Of a stretch of 64,000 nt of DNA, positions 45,097-54,991 are shown in pieces. Where the stretch lies: assembly GCF_011927905.1 (NCBI RefSeq), contig NZ_JAATJL010000001.1, positions 186,001-250,000 of the forward strand, in the 5' to 3' direction. Made by a program: the position numbers and the translations under genes. Within the stretch, counting starts at the first letter, position 1. Each line of letters opens with the position of its first letter. The notes below the pieces were generated by a model. The model did not search any database. It saw only the letters and a program-made list of their open reading frames with translations, and was not told the DNA's origin. Source of the DNA: Arthrobacter pigmenti. GTDB lineage: Bacteria; Actinomycetota; Actinomycetes; Actinomycetales; Micrococcaceae.

Positions 45097-45694
45097 GTGT
45101 GTTTCGGACCTCCCGGCGCTGCTTGAGCGCGAAGAACGCTGCAATGATCAGTCCCACCAGAGTACCTACACCCATCCCAAGGAGTGCACTGGCCCACATC
45201 GGGAAGCCGGTTGTGACGTCGGAGATGTAGCCGAGCCCCACCAGCCAGAAAGACCAGAGGATGCCTCCGACGGCAGCGAATGCCAGGAACGGACGAAGCG
45301 GCACGTTGGCAATTCCCGCCGCAGCGACGCCCGCGGTCCGCCCGCCTGGCAGGAAACGGAGCGCAACAAGCCCGGCGTAGGTTGGGGACTTACCTGCTTT
45401 GTCGACGGCGGTACGGATGCCCCGGTGCACGGCGCGGCCCCAACGGAAGCGATCCAGCCAGTGTGTGAGCCGGTTCCGGAAGAGCAGAAACAGGATCAGG
45501 TCACCCAACCAGCTGCCTAGAGCGGCCGTCAGCAGTGAGACCGGGAGTAGAACGGAACCCTCGGACGCCATCGATCCCGAAGCGATCACCAGGAATTCCG
45601 ACGGCATCACCGGCGCAAAGACATCGGCGATCACCACGAGCAAGGTGACCGGGTGAATCAGCACCGACCACTCGGCGATGGCAGAGAAGTCCAC
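44996..45694 (-). CDS. DedA/SNARE-associated family membrane protein
   Basis: 232 residues. DedA landmarks: an N-terminal amphipathic helix, FAPVMPSEFLVIASG (Pro-Ser-Glu motif) and RFLPGGRTAGVAAAGIANV. DedA proteins act as lipid scramblases or flippases, in part for undecaprenyl phosphate recycling. Start GTG 45694 is seven bases after a TAGATT -10 and lacks a ribosome site, so it could be leaderless. The hydrophilic C-terminal tail is encoded by DNA that also encodes the start of the TspO-like protein. Confidence 0.85.
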   Translation of the reverse strand: MDFSAIAEWSVLIHPVTLLVVIADVFAPVMPSEFLVIASGSMASEGSVLLPVSLLTAALGSWLGDLILFLLFRNRLTHWLDRFRWGRAVHRGIRTAVDKAGKSPTYAGLVALRFLPGGRTAGVAAAGIANVPLRPFLAFAAVGGILWSFWLVGLGYISDVTTGFPMWASALLGMGVGTLVGLIIAAFFALKQRREVRNTHEHADSVQPPAAPTSTHATEEDGLRAQRPEQRP

Positions 45695-45753
45695 CTAGCC
45701 CAATCTACAGCGGCCAAGGTGCCGATGGGCAGGGCCAGTTTCTCCGGGTAGCC

Positions 45754-46662
45754 TCATCCCAGCGCCGAGAGTTCCAGGCGGCTGGTGAACGACGCCGGCG
45801 TACCCGTCAGCGGATCAGTGAACTCGGTGTGCCGTGCAAGGAGCTGCAACGGTTTGGTGTAGTCGTCCTCCTGCTGGGGTTGCAGTACCGGGTAGAACGG
45901 ATCGTTCAGGATGCCGAGTCCCAGCCCTGCCATGTGCAGCCGCAGCTGGTGGGTCTTGCCGGTATGCGGCTGGAGCCGGTAACGGCCCACGCCGCCGTGC
46001 TCTCCAATGAGGCTTATCCGGGTTTCGGCGTTCGGTTCGCCGTCCACTTCCTGTGCCAGCAGGTACGTGCGGGACTTGATGATTCGGCTATGGACCATTC
46101 GGGGATGGGTATCCAGCTGAAGGGACGGGTCTATGGGAGCCGCAGCCTCGTACTCCTTGCGGATCTGCCGATTCTCGAACAATAACTGGTAGGCGCCGCG
46201 GGTGGCCGGGTTGGTGGAGAACATCAGGATGCCCGCGGTCATGCGGTCCAGGCGATGCATGGGAATGAGGTCCGGCAGGTCCAGTTGAACCCGCAGCCTC
46301 ACGAGTGCCGACTCCGCGACATACCTGCCTCCCGGCGTCGTCGGAAGGAAGTGCGGTTTGTCCACCACCAGCAGGTTTTCATCCTGGTGCAGGATGTTCG
46401 TCTCGACCGGTAGCCGCTCCTCGATGGGCAGTTCACGGTAGTACCAGATAAACGTGTGGTCAGTGAGCGGAGTCTCGCGGGTGAGGCGCTCGCCGCCGAG
46501 TGCAACAACCTCGCCCCGGTCGAAACGCTCCGCAATTCCGTCCGGGTCCACGTGGTTCCAGCGGTCCAGGATGTACTCAAGCGCGGTGCTCCAGGGACCT
46601 TCCGCAGGCAGCCTGAGCCGCGTGGCGTTCACGCCGTTACGGACGGGGAGCGGGGATTGCAT
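45754..46662 (-). CDS. RluA-family RNA pseudouridine synthase
   Basis: 302 residues from ATG 46662; a GTG precedes it directly. The catalytic motif HRLDRMTAGILMFS contains the active Asp of the RluA class. Further family segments: LLVVDKPHFLPTTPGG, PHTGKTHQLRLHMA and GLGILNDPFYP. It isomerises specific uridines in rRNA or tRNA; which ones is unknown. The start overlaps the stop of the DUF6541-like gene (TGATG), so the two are coupled. Confidence 0.88.
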   Translation of the reverse strand: MQSPLPVRNGVNATRLRLPAEGPWSTALEYILDRWNHVDPDGIAERFDRGEVVALGGERLTRETPLTDHTFIWYYRELPIEERLPVETNILHQDENLLVVDKPHFLPTTPGGRYVAESALVRLRVQLDLPDLIPMHRLDRMTAGILMFSTNPATRGAYQLLFENRQIRKEYEAAAPIDPSLQLDTHPRMVHSRIIKSRTYLLAQEVDGEPNAETRISLIGEHGGVGRYRLQPHTGKTHQLRLHMAGLGLGILNDPFYPVLQPQQEDDYTKPLQLLARHTEFTDPLTGTPASFTSRLELSALG

Positions 46663-48605
46663 CACCCGTTAAGGGTACTTGCGCCTGTGCATCCCGTGAT
46701 CCGGTAGAGCGCGGCGTCGCCAACGCTCTCGATCAGTTCAAACCCGTTCTCCGCTGTCAGCTCCTGCAACCCGGGCTCAACGATGCGCTCGCCGGGGTGC
46801 ACGGAGTCGGTACCGAAATCGAGCACGTAGCCAACGCCGGTTTCCTCCAAGGCCCGGCATACTGCGTCGTTGGTAGTGAGCTCATCGAGTGACTCGAACA
46901 GGGCCCTCCCGGCCTCGTTAACGGGATCGGTGCCGTAGGGCAAAAGTGTGGGGATGCCGGTGTAGGAGTAGGACAAAGAAGCACCGGTCAGCGGCACACC
47001 GATCAACTTTGCGCCTGGCTCGACGGATTCCGGCAGCCGCCGGATCAGTGCCAGCTCGTTATCGGTCAGCAGCTCCGACTCCGCCGTGAACCGGTACTTC
47101 GCAGCAGCTTCCTGCGCCCCTATGACCACGGCATTGACCGGGGCCACCGCAATACCCGCCAAAACCAGTACGACGACGACGGCCGGCCGCCGCCCGCTCC
47201 CCCCACGCAGGAATCGCATCGCACGCGGTTGACGTAAAGCCGTATCCACCAGTGCGACTCCGCCGATTGCCGCAATCACGATGCCCGCGACCGGAAGCAT
47301 GGCACTGATCCTGAAGAAATCGTTGTACCAGACACCGGCCACTATCCAGCGAAGATCCGGAGCCTGCCTCCAGTTCGCCACCACAAACAGCATTGCCGCC
47401 AGACCGTACAGCGCGAGGGCCCACCGGTGCCGCTTCCGATAGAGAACGACGCCGGCACCCACCAGGGTCAGGACCGTCGCCAGGACTGCTACCGGCCGGT
47501 AGAGCGGAGAATGGAAGATGACATCCACCAGGGCACGGCCGGCGTCGCCGAGGTCATCCCAGTTATCCGAACTTGCCCGGGAGGGACGCAACTGCATCCA
47601 CGCGACGGCTAATGCAATGACGAACAGCGCTGTGGGTACCAGGGTGCGCCAGGCGGGTGCAGTTCCCCTGCGCAGCCGGGCATACGCGGCGGCGATCACC
47701 ATCGGAACACTCAGTCCGAGTGCACCCACCAAGGAGGCGGGATGCGCCAAAGCCAGACCGGGAAGTACGCCGAAAAGCAGGAGGAGGTTTCCCGCCGTCG
47801 TCGATCGCAGCGGCGCTCCGACCCTCATCAGCTGAATTACAAGTCCGAGCACCACCGGTAGCAGTGCGATCGAAAGCATGAACGGGTAGACCACGCCGAA
47901 CTCGAGCAGCAGGTAGGGGAAGCTGCTGTAGGCGCCGGTGAGTACGGCCGTGATGAGCAGGGCGGTGCGGCGCTCGCCGGTGACCCGGGTGACCAGGAAG
48001 AGGCAGCCGGTGCTCCAGATGACCGTGATGATCGCCAGATTGACTACGTTGATGGCCGCCGGAATGGAGAGGCCCGAGGCTGTGATTGCCACCGACACGA
48101 CAGCGTGCCAGCCCGCCGGGTAAAAGGTCGGCGCCCGGGTGCCCAGATACCCCAGTTCAAGGGAGGAGGCGTTCGATGTTTCGGCGATGTAGCGCAGCGC
48201 GTTCAGGTGGAAGATGTTGTCGTGGGACTGGGCGATGTTCTGCGGATCGCCGAAGATCCAGAGCATGATCGCGCCAACCGGCACAGCGGCAGCCCCCCAC
48301 GCGATGAGAGCCCACCGTGTGGAGCCGCCGGGATCCATGGCCAGCGATGCCCCGTACCGCCGCCGGACGAGCCATAGCACCAATCCAACCGCAGCCGTCA
48401 CACCGATCACCGGCACCAGCGACCAGCGCACTCCGATCAGCGAAGCGGCTTCGGCGGCGACGACGACGGCGGTCACGCTCAGTGGCCCGGCGAGGGCCAG
48501 TAGGGTGAGGCGGCGCAGTCCCAGGACACCGCCCCACACGAGACCCGGACCGAGCAGCAGGAGCACCGCGAGGAGGAAGCCCGGGAGCATGCTGAACCAG
48601 TTCAT
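46662..48605 (-). CDS. Large polytopic membrane protein, DUF6541-like (GT-C type)
   Basis: 647 residues with about 13 hydrophobic helices. Reminiscent of actinobacterial DUF6541 proteins with a glycosyltransferase-C style layout: an N-terminal membrane bundle, a first large loop with QSHDNIFHLNALRYI and the acidic/His cluster, and FYPAGWHAVVSVA. The soluble C-terminal part is about 110 residues. A role in cell-envelope sugar transfer is suspected but unproven. ATG 48605 with GAGGGAG upstream. An 18-bp tandem repeat lies just upstream. Confidence 0.65.
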   Translation of the reverse strand: MNWFSMLPGFLLAVLLLLGPGLVWGGVLGLRRLTLLALAGPLSVTAVVVAAEAASLIGVRWSLVPVIGVTAAVGLVLWLVRRRYGASLAMDPGGSTRWALIAWGAAAVPVGAIMLWIFGDPQNIAQSHDNIFHLNALRYIAETSNASSLELGYLGTRAPTFYPAGWHAVVSVAITASGLSIPAAINVVNLAIITVIWSTGCLFLVTRVTGERRTALLITAVLTGAYSSFPYLLLEFGVVYPFMLSIALLPVVLGLVIQLMRVGAPLRSTTAGNLLLLFGVLPGLALAHPASLVGALGLSVPMVIAAAYARLRRGTAPAWRTLVPTALFVIALAVAWMQLRPSRASSDNWDDLGDAGRALVDVIFHSPLYRPVAVLATVLTLVGAGVVLYRKRHRWALALYGLAAMLFVVANWRQAPDLRWIVAGVWYNDFFRISAMLPVAGIVIAAIGGVALVDTALRQPRAMRFLRGGSGRRPAVVVVLVLAGIAVAPVNAVVIGAQEAAAKYRFTAESELLTDNELALIRRLPESVEPGAKLIGVPLTGASLSYSYTGIPTLLPYGTDPVNEAGRALFESLDELTTNDAVCRALEETGVGYVLDFGTDSVHPGERIVEPGLQELTAENGFELIESVGDAALYRITGCTGASTLNG

Positions 48606-48615
48606 GATCTCCCTC

Positions 48616-48651
48616 GGGTAGTGGCGGACGGGCGGGTAGTGGCGGACGGGC
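48616..48651. repeat. Tandem 18-bp repeat, two copies
   Basis: GGGTAGTGGCGGACGGGC occurs twice in a row (48616-48633 and 48634-48651), between nei and the DUF6541-like ATG. It is close to the ribosome site, so copy-number change could affect expression. Confidence 0.8.
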
Positions 48652-48684
48652 GGGCTCTTATGGGCGGCGGGACGGGCGGCCGGT

Positions 48685-49479
48685 TCACGCGGTGACTTTC
48701 GCCGGTTGGCAGTGCGGGCAGTGGTAGAGCACGCGCTGTTCCAGCTCGTTGTCGCCCAGTTCGCTGCGGATGATCCGAGTTCCGCAACGCAGGCAACTGC
48801 GGTCGGTGCGCCCGTACACCCATAGTGGATCGCGGAGCAGGTTACCGGTTGTTACCCGAGTGGAGCGGTCCTTGTTCGTTTCCAGCAGTCGATGCGCGAG
48901 TTCCACCATCCGCGGCAGGTTCTTGATCTCGCCGACCGGTGTGAGCGGGTGCTCGCCGGCCAGGAAGCACAGCTCGCACCGGTAAACGTTACCGATTCCC
49001 GCGAGGTTCCGCTGATCCAGCAGGGCGAGCCCGATCGGCCGCTCAGGGTCCGCTCGGAGCCGTCGCAGCGCCTCCCCGGAATCCCAATCCGGTCCCAGCA
49101 GGTCCGGTCCAAGGTAGCCGACGGCGTCGTCCTCTTCCTGCTGCGCGATCACCCGGAGGAAACCCAGTTCGAACCCGACCACTGACTTTGCGGCGGTTTC
49201 CAGGACGCAGCGTGCCTTGAACGCGGGCCTGCGCCATCGGCCGCCCTTCGGGTAGACGTGCCACAGGCCTTCCATTTTCAGGTGCGAGTGGATGGTCCAC
49301 TCATCCTCCACACGGATCAACAGGTGTTTTCCGCGCGCGACGACGTTGCGCACCGTTTTACCCGTGAAGTCCACGGTGGCGTAGCGGGGGACGCGGATGT
49401 CGCAGCGGGTCAGTTCCTGGTCCCTCAACGCCCTGTCCAGGTCGCGGGCCGCACGCCAGACGGTATCTCCCTCAGGCAC
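48685..49479 (-). CDS. nei2: Fpg/Nei-family DNA glycosylase (Nei2 type)
   Basis: 264 residues, from GTG 49479. The mature Pro2-Glu3 nucleophile pair (MPEGDTV) is followed by the core beta sandwich, the H2TH region (LDQRNLAGIGNVYRCELC), and a C-terminal zinc finger (CLRCG...CPHC). These enzymes excise oxidised bases and cut abasic sites. The gene starts inside the last 8 bases of lhr, so the two are coupled. The same neighbour pair (lhr and nei) is known in Mycobacterium tuberculosis, supporting a joint role in DNA repair. Confidence 0.9.
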   Translation of the reverse strand: MPEGDTVWRAARDLDRALRDQELTRCDIRVPRYATVDFTGKTVRNVVARGKHLLIRVEDEWTIHSHLKMEGLWHVYPKGGRWRRPAFKARCVLETAAKSVVGFELGFLRVIAQQEEDDAVGYLGPDLLGPDWDSGEALRRLRADPERPIGLALLDQRNLAGIGNVYRCELCFLAGEHPLTPVGEIKNLPRMVELAHRLLETNKDRSTRVTTGNLLRDPLWVYGRTDRSCLRCGTRIIRSELGDNELEQRVLYHCPHCQPAKVTA

Positions 49480-52400
49480 GGATCCTCAGTCCCCGCGGTG
49501 TGGTGTAGAAACCGGCTGCGGCCAGGGCACGTCCGGGCTCGGAGTCCAGGGCCGGTTCGCCGTTGATCTTCTCGACGGCCATTTTGTCTGCCGCCCCGCG
49601 TCTGATCGCTGCCACGAGTGCCTCCGCTGCGGCTGCCAGTGCGCGGGCGTCCTCGGTATAGGTGAGCATGGTCTTGCCGCCGCGCTCCACGTAGAGCGCG
49701 AGCATGCCCTCAACCAACACCACCAGGGCTCCCGCCTTCCGACCGGGACGGTGTCCGCCGTCGTGTTGCGGCCAGCCCAGCGCCGCACCGAACGGATTGG
49801 CCGGGTCAGTCGCCGCGAGTGCGACGGCGGTGGGCGGCTTATCCATGCCGGTGTCCGGCCGCGCGTCAGCGCTGAAGGAGCGTAACCGGTCCACGGTTGA
49901 GGGCACTGCGAACTGCGCGGCGCCAAGGTGCTCGATGAAATACCCGCGGCGGCACCGGCCCATCTCCTCCAGCCGGGAAAGCACCTTGTACATGAGCCCG
50001 AATCCGCCGGGGATGCCCTCGCTTGCAACTGACCCCCTGGTGAGGACGCCGTAGCGGTCCATGAGCAGTTCCGCGGTGGCGTGGGCGTGGATGGTGGTGT
50101 CCTTCTCGGCCGCTGGGAGCAGCGACCATCGGCCTGCTACCTGTGGAGGAGTGCTCCGCTGGTAGCCGGAGGTGCCGCCGTCGTTCTCGCCGGACAGGCC
50201 GCCCGCGCGCATGCTGCGGCCGGTCAGCGACGGCGCCCTGCCGAGTCTTCCCATGCGCGCGGTCCGCGCGCGCGGAGTAGGCGTGCGCTGTTTGTGCGCG
50301 GTTTTGCCGCCGGCGAGCAGTGCACGCACGGGTGTGAACGTGTCATTACCGATCCTGCCTGCCCACACGAGGTCCCAGAGGGCGGCGGTCACCGCCGGGT
50401 CGGATGGCTGCCCTGTGTTGGTGAGTCCCTGCACAAGCTGCCGGAAGAAGTAGGCACCGCCGCCCGAGAGCAGGTCGAGAAGCTCCTGCTGCAGGGTGCT
50501 GGGCTCGAATGCCGGGTCGGGCTGCAGCGTCAGCGGCGCGTTCTCGGCCAGATGCAGCGAAATCCAGCCGTCGTTGCCGGGCAGCGATCCGGCACCGGAC
50601 CAGACCACTTCGCCGGTCGCCGCGAGCTCATCGAGCATGGCCGGCGCATAATTGGACACCCGCGAGCGCAGGATCAACGGCTCCCACGCTGAGGCAGGAA
50701 TGGGCACGCCGGAGAGTTGGTCAATCACGGTGGCCACGCCGTCGAGCCCGCGAAGCCCGGAACCTACGTGCTGCCACGCGGGCAGGAACCGCCCGTACGC
50801 TGCCGGGTCAACGGGTTCAACCTCGTGCCGAAGCGCTGCCAGTGAACGACGCCGAAGCCGCCGGAGCACCTCGACATCGCACCATTCGCTCGACGCCGGT
50901 TCATGAGTTGGGGAGGCCTCGCTGGGCCGGAACTCGCCCTCCACCACACGGCCGTCGGTCGCCAGACGCTGGAGGGCGGTAATGACGACGGCGACACCGA
51001 GTCCCAGCCGGGCCGCGGCCTCAGGGGCGGTGAAGGGTCCGTGGGTTCGGGCGTAGCGGCCGACGAGGTCGCCCAGCGGATCCGGCACCGGTTCGATGAA
51101 GGCGAGCGGGACGCCCATGGGCAACGGCGCTCCCAGGGCGTCGCGGAGCCGGGCGGCGTCCTCGACAGGAGCGATCCTCTCTTCTCCCGCGATGTTCACG
51201 CGGAGGGCGCGATTGGCCTTGACCAGGCTATCCACGAAGTCATTGATGCCCTCGGGTTCCTCTGACCGCTCACCGACCTCCGCTGCTGTGAGGGGGCCCA
51301 GCAGCCGCAGCAGGTCGGCAACGCCTTCCAGCCCTCGCGCCTTGCGGTCGGGTGCGAGCCGCTGGAGTTCCTGTTCAGTTTCGGCGATGACGCCGGCGTC
51401 GAGCAGTTCGCGCAGTTCGGCGCGGCCGAGGAGTTCATTCAGGAGGGTCGGGTCGAGCGAGAGGGCGGCCGCCCGTCGTTCAGCGAGCGGCGAATCCCCC
51501 TCATACAGGAAGGACGCAACGTAGCCGAAGAGCATGGTGCGCGCGAAGGGGGAGGGCTGCGGGGTAGTGGTTTCGACGATCCTGAGTTCGCGCCGCTCGA
51601 TCTGGCCCGCGATGTCCTTCAGCGCAGGCAGGTCATAGACGTCCTGCAGGCATTCCCGGACGGTCTCGAGGATGATCGGGAACGTTGGAAATTTGCGGGC
51701 GACGTCCAACAGTTGGGCGGAGCGCTGCCGCTGCTGCCAGAGCGGGCTGCGTTTCGACGGGTTCTGCCGCGGCAGGAGGAGGGCACGCGCCGCGCACTCA
51801 CGGAACCGCGATGCAAACAGCGCCGATCCACCCACCTGGGCCGTCACTATGCCGTCCAGTTCCTCAGGGTCGAACAGGAACAACTCCGCGCCGGGCGGTT
51901 CGTCCTCCATCAGCGGCACCCTGAGCACAATCCCGTCGTCGGAAGCCATCGCAGAGCCGTCCATCCCGTACCGCTGTTCAAGCCGGGCCCCGACAGCCAG
52001 CGCCCACGGTGCGTGCACGGGCATGCCGAAGGGGCTGTGGAGGACTACACGCCAGTCGCCGAGCTCATCGTGGAACCGTTCCACGACCAGGGTTCGGTCA
52101 CTCGGAACCACCTCGGTTGCCTGCTGCTGTTCGCGCAGATAGGCCAGGAGATTCCCGGCGGCCCATTCGTCCAGCCCACTGGCGCGTGTCCGTGCCGTGG
52201 CGTCTTCATCGGAGGCGTTCGAGAGTTCGCGCACGAATCCGCCCAGCGCCCGCCCGAGTTCCACGGGCCGGCCCAGCGAATCGCCCTTCCAGAAGGGAAG
52301 CTTCCCCGGTTGACCGAAGGCGGGGGAGACAAGCACCCGGTCATGCGTGATGTCCTCGATTCGCCAGCTCGTAGCGCCCAGGGCGAAGATGTCGCCGACC

Positions 52401-54154
52401 CTTGATTCGTAGACCATCTCCTCGTCGAGTTCGCCCACCCGCCTGCCGCCGCGGTTGCCGGCGTCCTCCGAGCCGACGAGATACACGCCGAACAGTCCGC
52501 GGTCCGGGATGGTTCCACCCGAGGTCACCGCGAGCCGCTGTGCTCCGGGCCTTCCCGTGATGGTTCCCTCTACCCGGTCCCAGATGATGCGGGGGCGCAG
52601 CTCCGCGAACTCATCCGAGGGGTACCTGCCTGCGAGCAGGTCCAGCGTCGCCTCGAATGCAGAGCGCGGAAGGGTGGCAAATGGCGCGGACTTGCGGACG
52701 ACGTCGAACCACTCCTCCACATCGATCGTCCCCAGGGCCGCCGCGGCCACGGTCTGCTGCGCGAGGATGTCCAGCGGATTTGTGGGAATGTACAGCGGCT
52801 CAATCTGCCCGGCGAGCATCCGCTCAACCGTGACGGCCGTATTCACCAGGTCCCCACGATGCTTCGGGAAGAGCACGCCCTCCGAGACCTCGCCCACCTG
52901 GTGACCCGCGCGGCCCACCCGCTGCAGCCCGCTCGCCACCGAGTGCGGTGACTCCACCTGAATCACCAGGTCCACCGCGCCCATGTCGATGCCCAATTCC
53001 AACGACGACGTCGCAACCACACACCGCAGCCGGCCCGACTTCAGGTCATCCTCGATCAACGCCCGCTGATCCTTGGAGACGGAGCCATGATGGGCGCGGG
53101 CGAGCAGGGGTTCGGCGCCCTGGGTCTGCCCGGCCTGCGCCATCATCTCGGCGGGGGTACGGTTAGGTTCGCTTGCGCTGGGGTTTTCCGTTGGTGCCGC
53201 GGCATCTTGGCTCTGCCAGAAGGTTGCCGCCTCCTGGCGTTCTGCGTGGATTTCGTTCAGGCGGGCGGTCAGCCTCTCGGCGAGGCGGCGGGAGTTCGCA
53301 AAGACGATCGTGGACCGCTTGGTCTCGATCAGGTCAACGATCTTCTCCTCCACATGCGGCCAGATGCTCGGCTGGGGGGAGGTGGCGCCGTCGTCGTCAT
53401 ACGTGGTTGGCACCCCGCCAAGCTCCGTCATGTCCTCCACAGGCACAGTCACCGTAAGGTCCCACGACTTCTTCGATGGCGGCGCGACGATCTCCACCGG
53501 CGCATCTCCGGCGAGAAACCGGGCCACAGTCTCCTTCGGCTCGACCGTCGCGGAGAGACCGATCCGCTGCACCGGCCTGTCCAGCAGCGCGTCCAGACGA
53601 GCTAGCGAGACTGCCAGATGTGCGCCGCGTTTGGTGCCGGCGACCGCATGGACCTCATCGACGATCACAGTGTCTACCTCTGCCAGGGTTTCCCGCGCAC
53701 GGGAGGTAAGCATGAGGAACAGCGACTCAGGAGTGGTGATCAGGATGTCCGGCGGGCGGGTCAGGAGGGCACGGCGCTCGGCCTGCGGAGTGTCGCCGGA
53801 ACGGACACCCACCGTGACAGATGGCGCCGGAAGGTCCAACCGTTTGGCGGTCTGGGTGATGCCGATCAGCGGCGCCCGCAGGTTCCGCTCCACATCGACG
53901 CCGAGCGCCTTCAATGGCGAGATGTACAGGACCCGCGTGGAACGCTTGCCCTGAACCGGCCGGGCGATAAAACTGTCCAGCGCCCACAGGAAAGCGGCGA
54001 GCGTTTTGCCTGATCCGGTGGGCGCCACCACCAAGGCGTGCGCCCCAGCCGAAACAGCGTTCCACGCACCTTCCTGGGCAGGCGTGGGCGCAGAGAAAGC
54101 GCCCGCGAACCACTGGCGAGTGGCGGGCGTGAATTTCTCCAGCACCGATGTCAT
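49472..54154 (-). CDS. lhr: Lhr-type ATP-dependent superfamily 2 helicase
   Basis: 1560 residues, the full-length Lhr size. Helicase motifs: Walker A APTGSGKT (44-51), DEVH box (166-169), SAT motif (LSATVEP), and QRVGRAGHQVGE (motif VI). The Lhr core (about 1-870) is followed by the large Lhr-C-terminal region found only in this family. It translocates 3' to 5' on single-stranded DNA and is linked to repair of DNA damage. ATG 54154. It overlaps nei2 at its 3' end. Confidence 0.93.
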   Translation of the reverse strand: MTSVLEKFTPATRQWFAGAFSAPTPAQEGAWNAVSAGAHALVVAPTGSGKTLAAFLWALDSFIARPVQGKRSTRVLYISPLKALGVDVERNLRAPLIGITQTAKRLDLPAPSVTVGVRSGDTPQAERRALLTRPPDILITTPESLFLMLTSRARETLAEVDTVIVDEVHAVAGTKRGAHLAVSLARLDALLDRPVQRIGLSATVEPKETVARFLAGDAPVEIVAPPSKKSWDLTVTVPVEDMTELGGVPTTYDDDGATSPQPSIWPHVEEKIVDLIETKRSTIVFANSRRLAERLTARLNEIHAERQEAATFWQSQDAAAPTENPSASEPNRTPAEMMAQAGQTQGAEPLLARAHHGSVSKDQRALIEDDLKSGRLRCVVATSSLELGIDMGAVDLVIQVESPHSVASGLQRVGRAGHQVGEVSEGVLFPKHRGDLVNTAVTVERMLAGQIEPLYIPTNPLDILAQQTVAAAALGTIDVEEWFDVVRKSAPFATLPRSAFEATLDLLAGRYPSDEFAELRPRIIWDRVEGTITGRPGAQRLAVTSGGTIPDRGLFGVYLVGSEDAGNRGGRRVGELDEEMVYESRVGDIFALGATSWRIEDITHDRVLVSPAFGQPGKLPFWKGDSLGRPVELGRALGGFVRELSNASDEDATARTRASGLDEWAAGNLLAYLREQQQATEVVPSDRTLVVERFHDELGDWRVVLHSPFGMPVHAPWALAVGARLEQRYGMDGSAMASDDGIVLRVPLMEDEPPGAELFLFDPEELDGIVTAQVGGSALFASRFRECAARALLLPRQNPSKRSPLWQQRQRSAQLLDVARKFPTFPIILETVRECLQDVYDLPALKDIAGQIERRELRIVETTTPQPSPFARTMLFGYVASFLYEGDSPLAERRAAALSLDPTLLNELLGRAELRELLDAGVIAETEQELQRLAPDRKARGLEGVADLLRLLGPLTAAEVGERSEEPEGINDFVDSLVKANRALRVNIAGEERIAPVEDAARLRDALGAPLPMGVPLAFIEPVPDPLGDLVGRYARTHGPFTAPEAAARLGLGVAVVITALQRLATDGRVVEGEFRPSEASPTHEPASSEWCDVEVLRRLRRRSLAALRHEVEPVDPAAYGRFLPAWQHVGSGLRGLDGVATVIDQLSGVPIPASAWEPLILRSRVSNYAPAMLDELAATGEVVWSGAGSLPGNDGWISLHLAENAPLTLQPDPAFEPSTLQQELLDLLSGGGAYFFRQLVQGLTNTGQPSDPAVTAALWDLVWAGRIGNDTFTPVRALLAGGKTAHKQRTPTPRARTARMGRLGRAPSLTGRSMRAGGLSGENDGGTSGYQRSTPPQVAGRWSLLPAAEKDTTIHAHATAELLMDRYGVLTRGSVASEGIPGGFGLMYKVLSRLEEMGRCRRGYFIEHLGAAQFAVPSTVDRLRSFSADARPDTGMDKPPTAVALAATDPANPFGAALGWPQHDGGHRPGRKAGALVVLVEGMLALYVERGGKTMLTYTEDARALAAAAEALVAAIRRGAADKMAVEKINGEPALDSEPGRALAAAGFYTTPRGLRIRA

Positions 54155-54231
54155 CGCTTCATCATCTCCTACCCCTCTGACATTCTGTCAGGCAGGTAGG
54201 CGGAGGACCGGATGGTGCGGTGAAGTAGCTT

Positions 54232-54909
54232 CTACTGCGGCGCGAGTGGCTGCGTGGGGCTCACTGTCATGAGGACAATGTCTGTCGATGCGCACGCTGT
54301 GGCGGTCTGATCGACAATGAGCGAAGCGGTGTCATTGGGAGGGTAAACCCGTAGACCAACGGTATCGGTCAACTGGCACTGCTCGCCGTAGTTCTCTGCG
54401 CGGGTCTGTTGCAGGGGTGCGATTGCTGATGTTCCGGGCGCCAGCATGACCTCCTGGGATTCGCCCGAAGCGCGCTCCGCCGGGGCACCCACTTGGTTGC
54501 CGTCGGCGTCGACGTAGGACACACCCGGGTACCCGGTGATCTCGCATTCCTCCTCGGAGACGTTCGTGAAAATCAGTTGTCGGTAGACGCTTCCGGCCGC
54601 GCCCCCGCCCATCTCGGTTTCAAGGACTGCCTCCAACATGTCGGCCGTGCAGACACCGTCGGCGACGGTCGCGGTCGGGCTCGGGCTGGCAGATTCGGTC
54701 GGCTCGCTCGATTCGGTGGGTTCCGTGGAGGCCGAGTTCGAGGGCGCCGGTGCGGACGACGTCGCCTCTGTGGTTTCTTCAGCGGCGGACGACGACGGCG
54801 GGCTGGTTTGCTCTTCCGCCGGGTCACTGCCGGCGCAACCGGCAAGCGTGAGGGATCCAACGACGACGGCAGCGGACAGCCAGAGAGGTGCGTGTGTACG
54901 GGTGGTCAT
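54232..54909 (-). CDS. DUF4232 lipoprotein
   Basis: 225 residues. Lipobox LTLAGCAGS places the lipid Cys near residue 25. A Ser/Thr/Glu/Pro-rich linker (about 30-82) leads to a DUF4232 domain (GVCTADMLEAVLE, RQLIFTNVSEEECEITGYPGV). It should be anchored outside the membrane. The family is abundant in actinobacteria and has no known activity. ATG 54909. It is separated from ycnI by a 13-bp hairpin. Confidence 0.82.
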   Translation of the reverse strand: MTTRTHAPLWLSAAVVVGSLTLAGCAGSDPAEEQTSPPSSSAAEETTEATSSAPAPSNSASTEPTESSEPTESASPSPTATVADGVCTADMLEAVLETEMGGGAAGSVYRQLIFTNVSEEECEITGYPGVSYVDADGNQVGAPAERASGESQEVMLAPGTSAIAPLQQTRAENYGEQCQLTDTVGLRVYPPNDTASLIVDQTATACASTDIVLMTVSPTQPLAPQ

Positions 54910-54933
54910 AGCTCCACCCTGATGTGGGAGGTC

Positions 54934-54979
54934 CCCTGCGTCAATCAGCCGCGACGGTGCGTGGCCGATTGACGCAGGG
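54934..54979. terminator. 13-bp inverted repeat after the YcnI operon
   Basis: CCCTGCGTCAATC (54934-54946) is exactly inverted at 54967-54979, with a 20-base loop. It lies between the ycnI-like stop and the DUF4232 gene, both on the minus strand. No T run. Confidence 0.55.
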
Positions 54980-54991
54980 ATTGTTATCTGG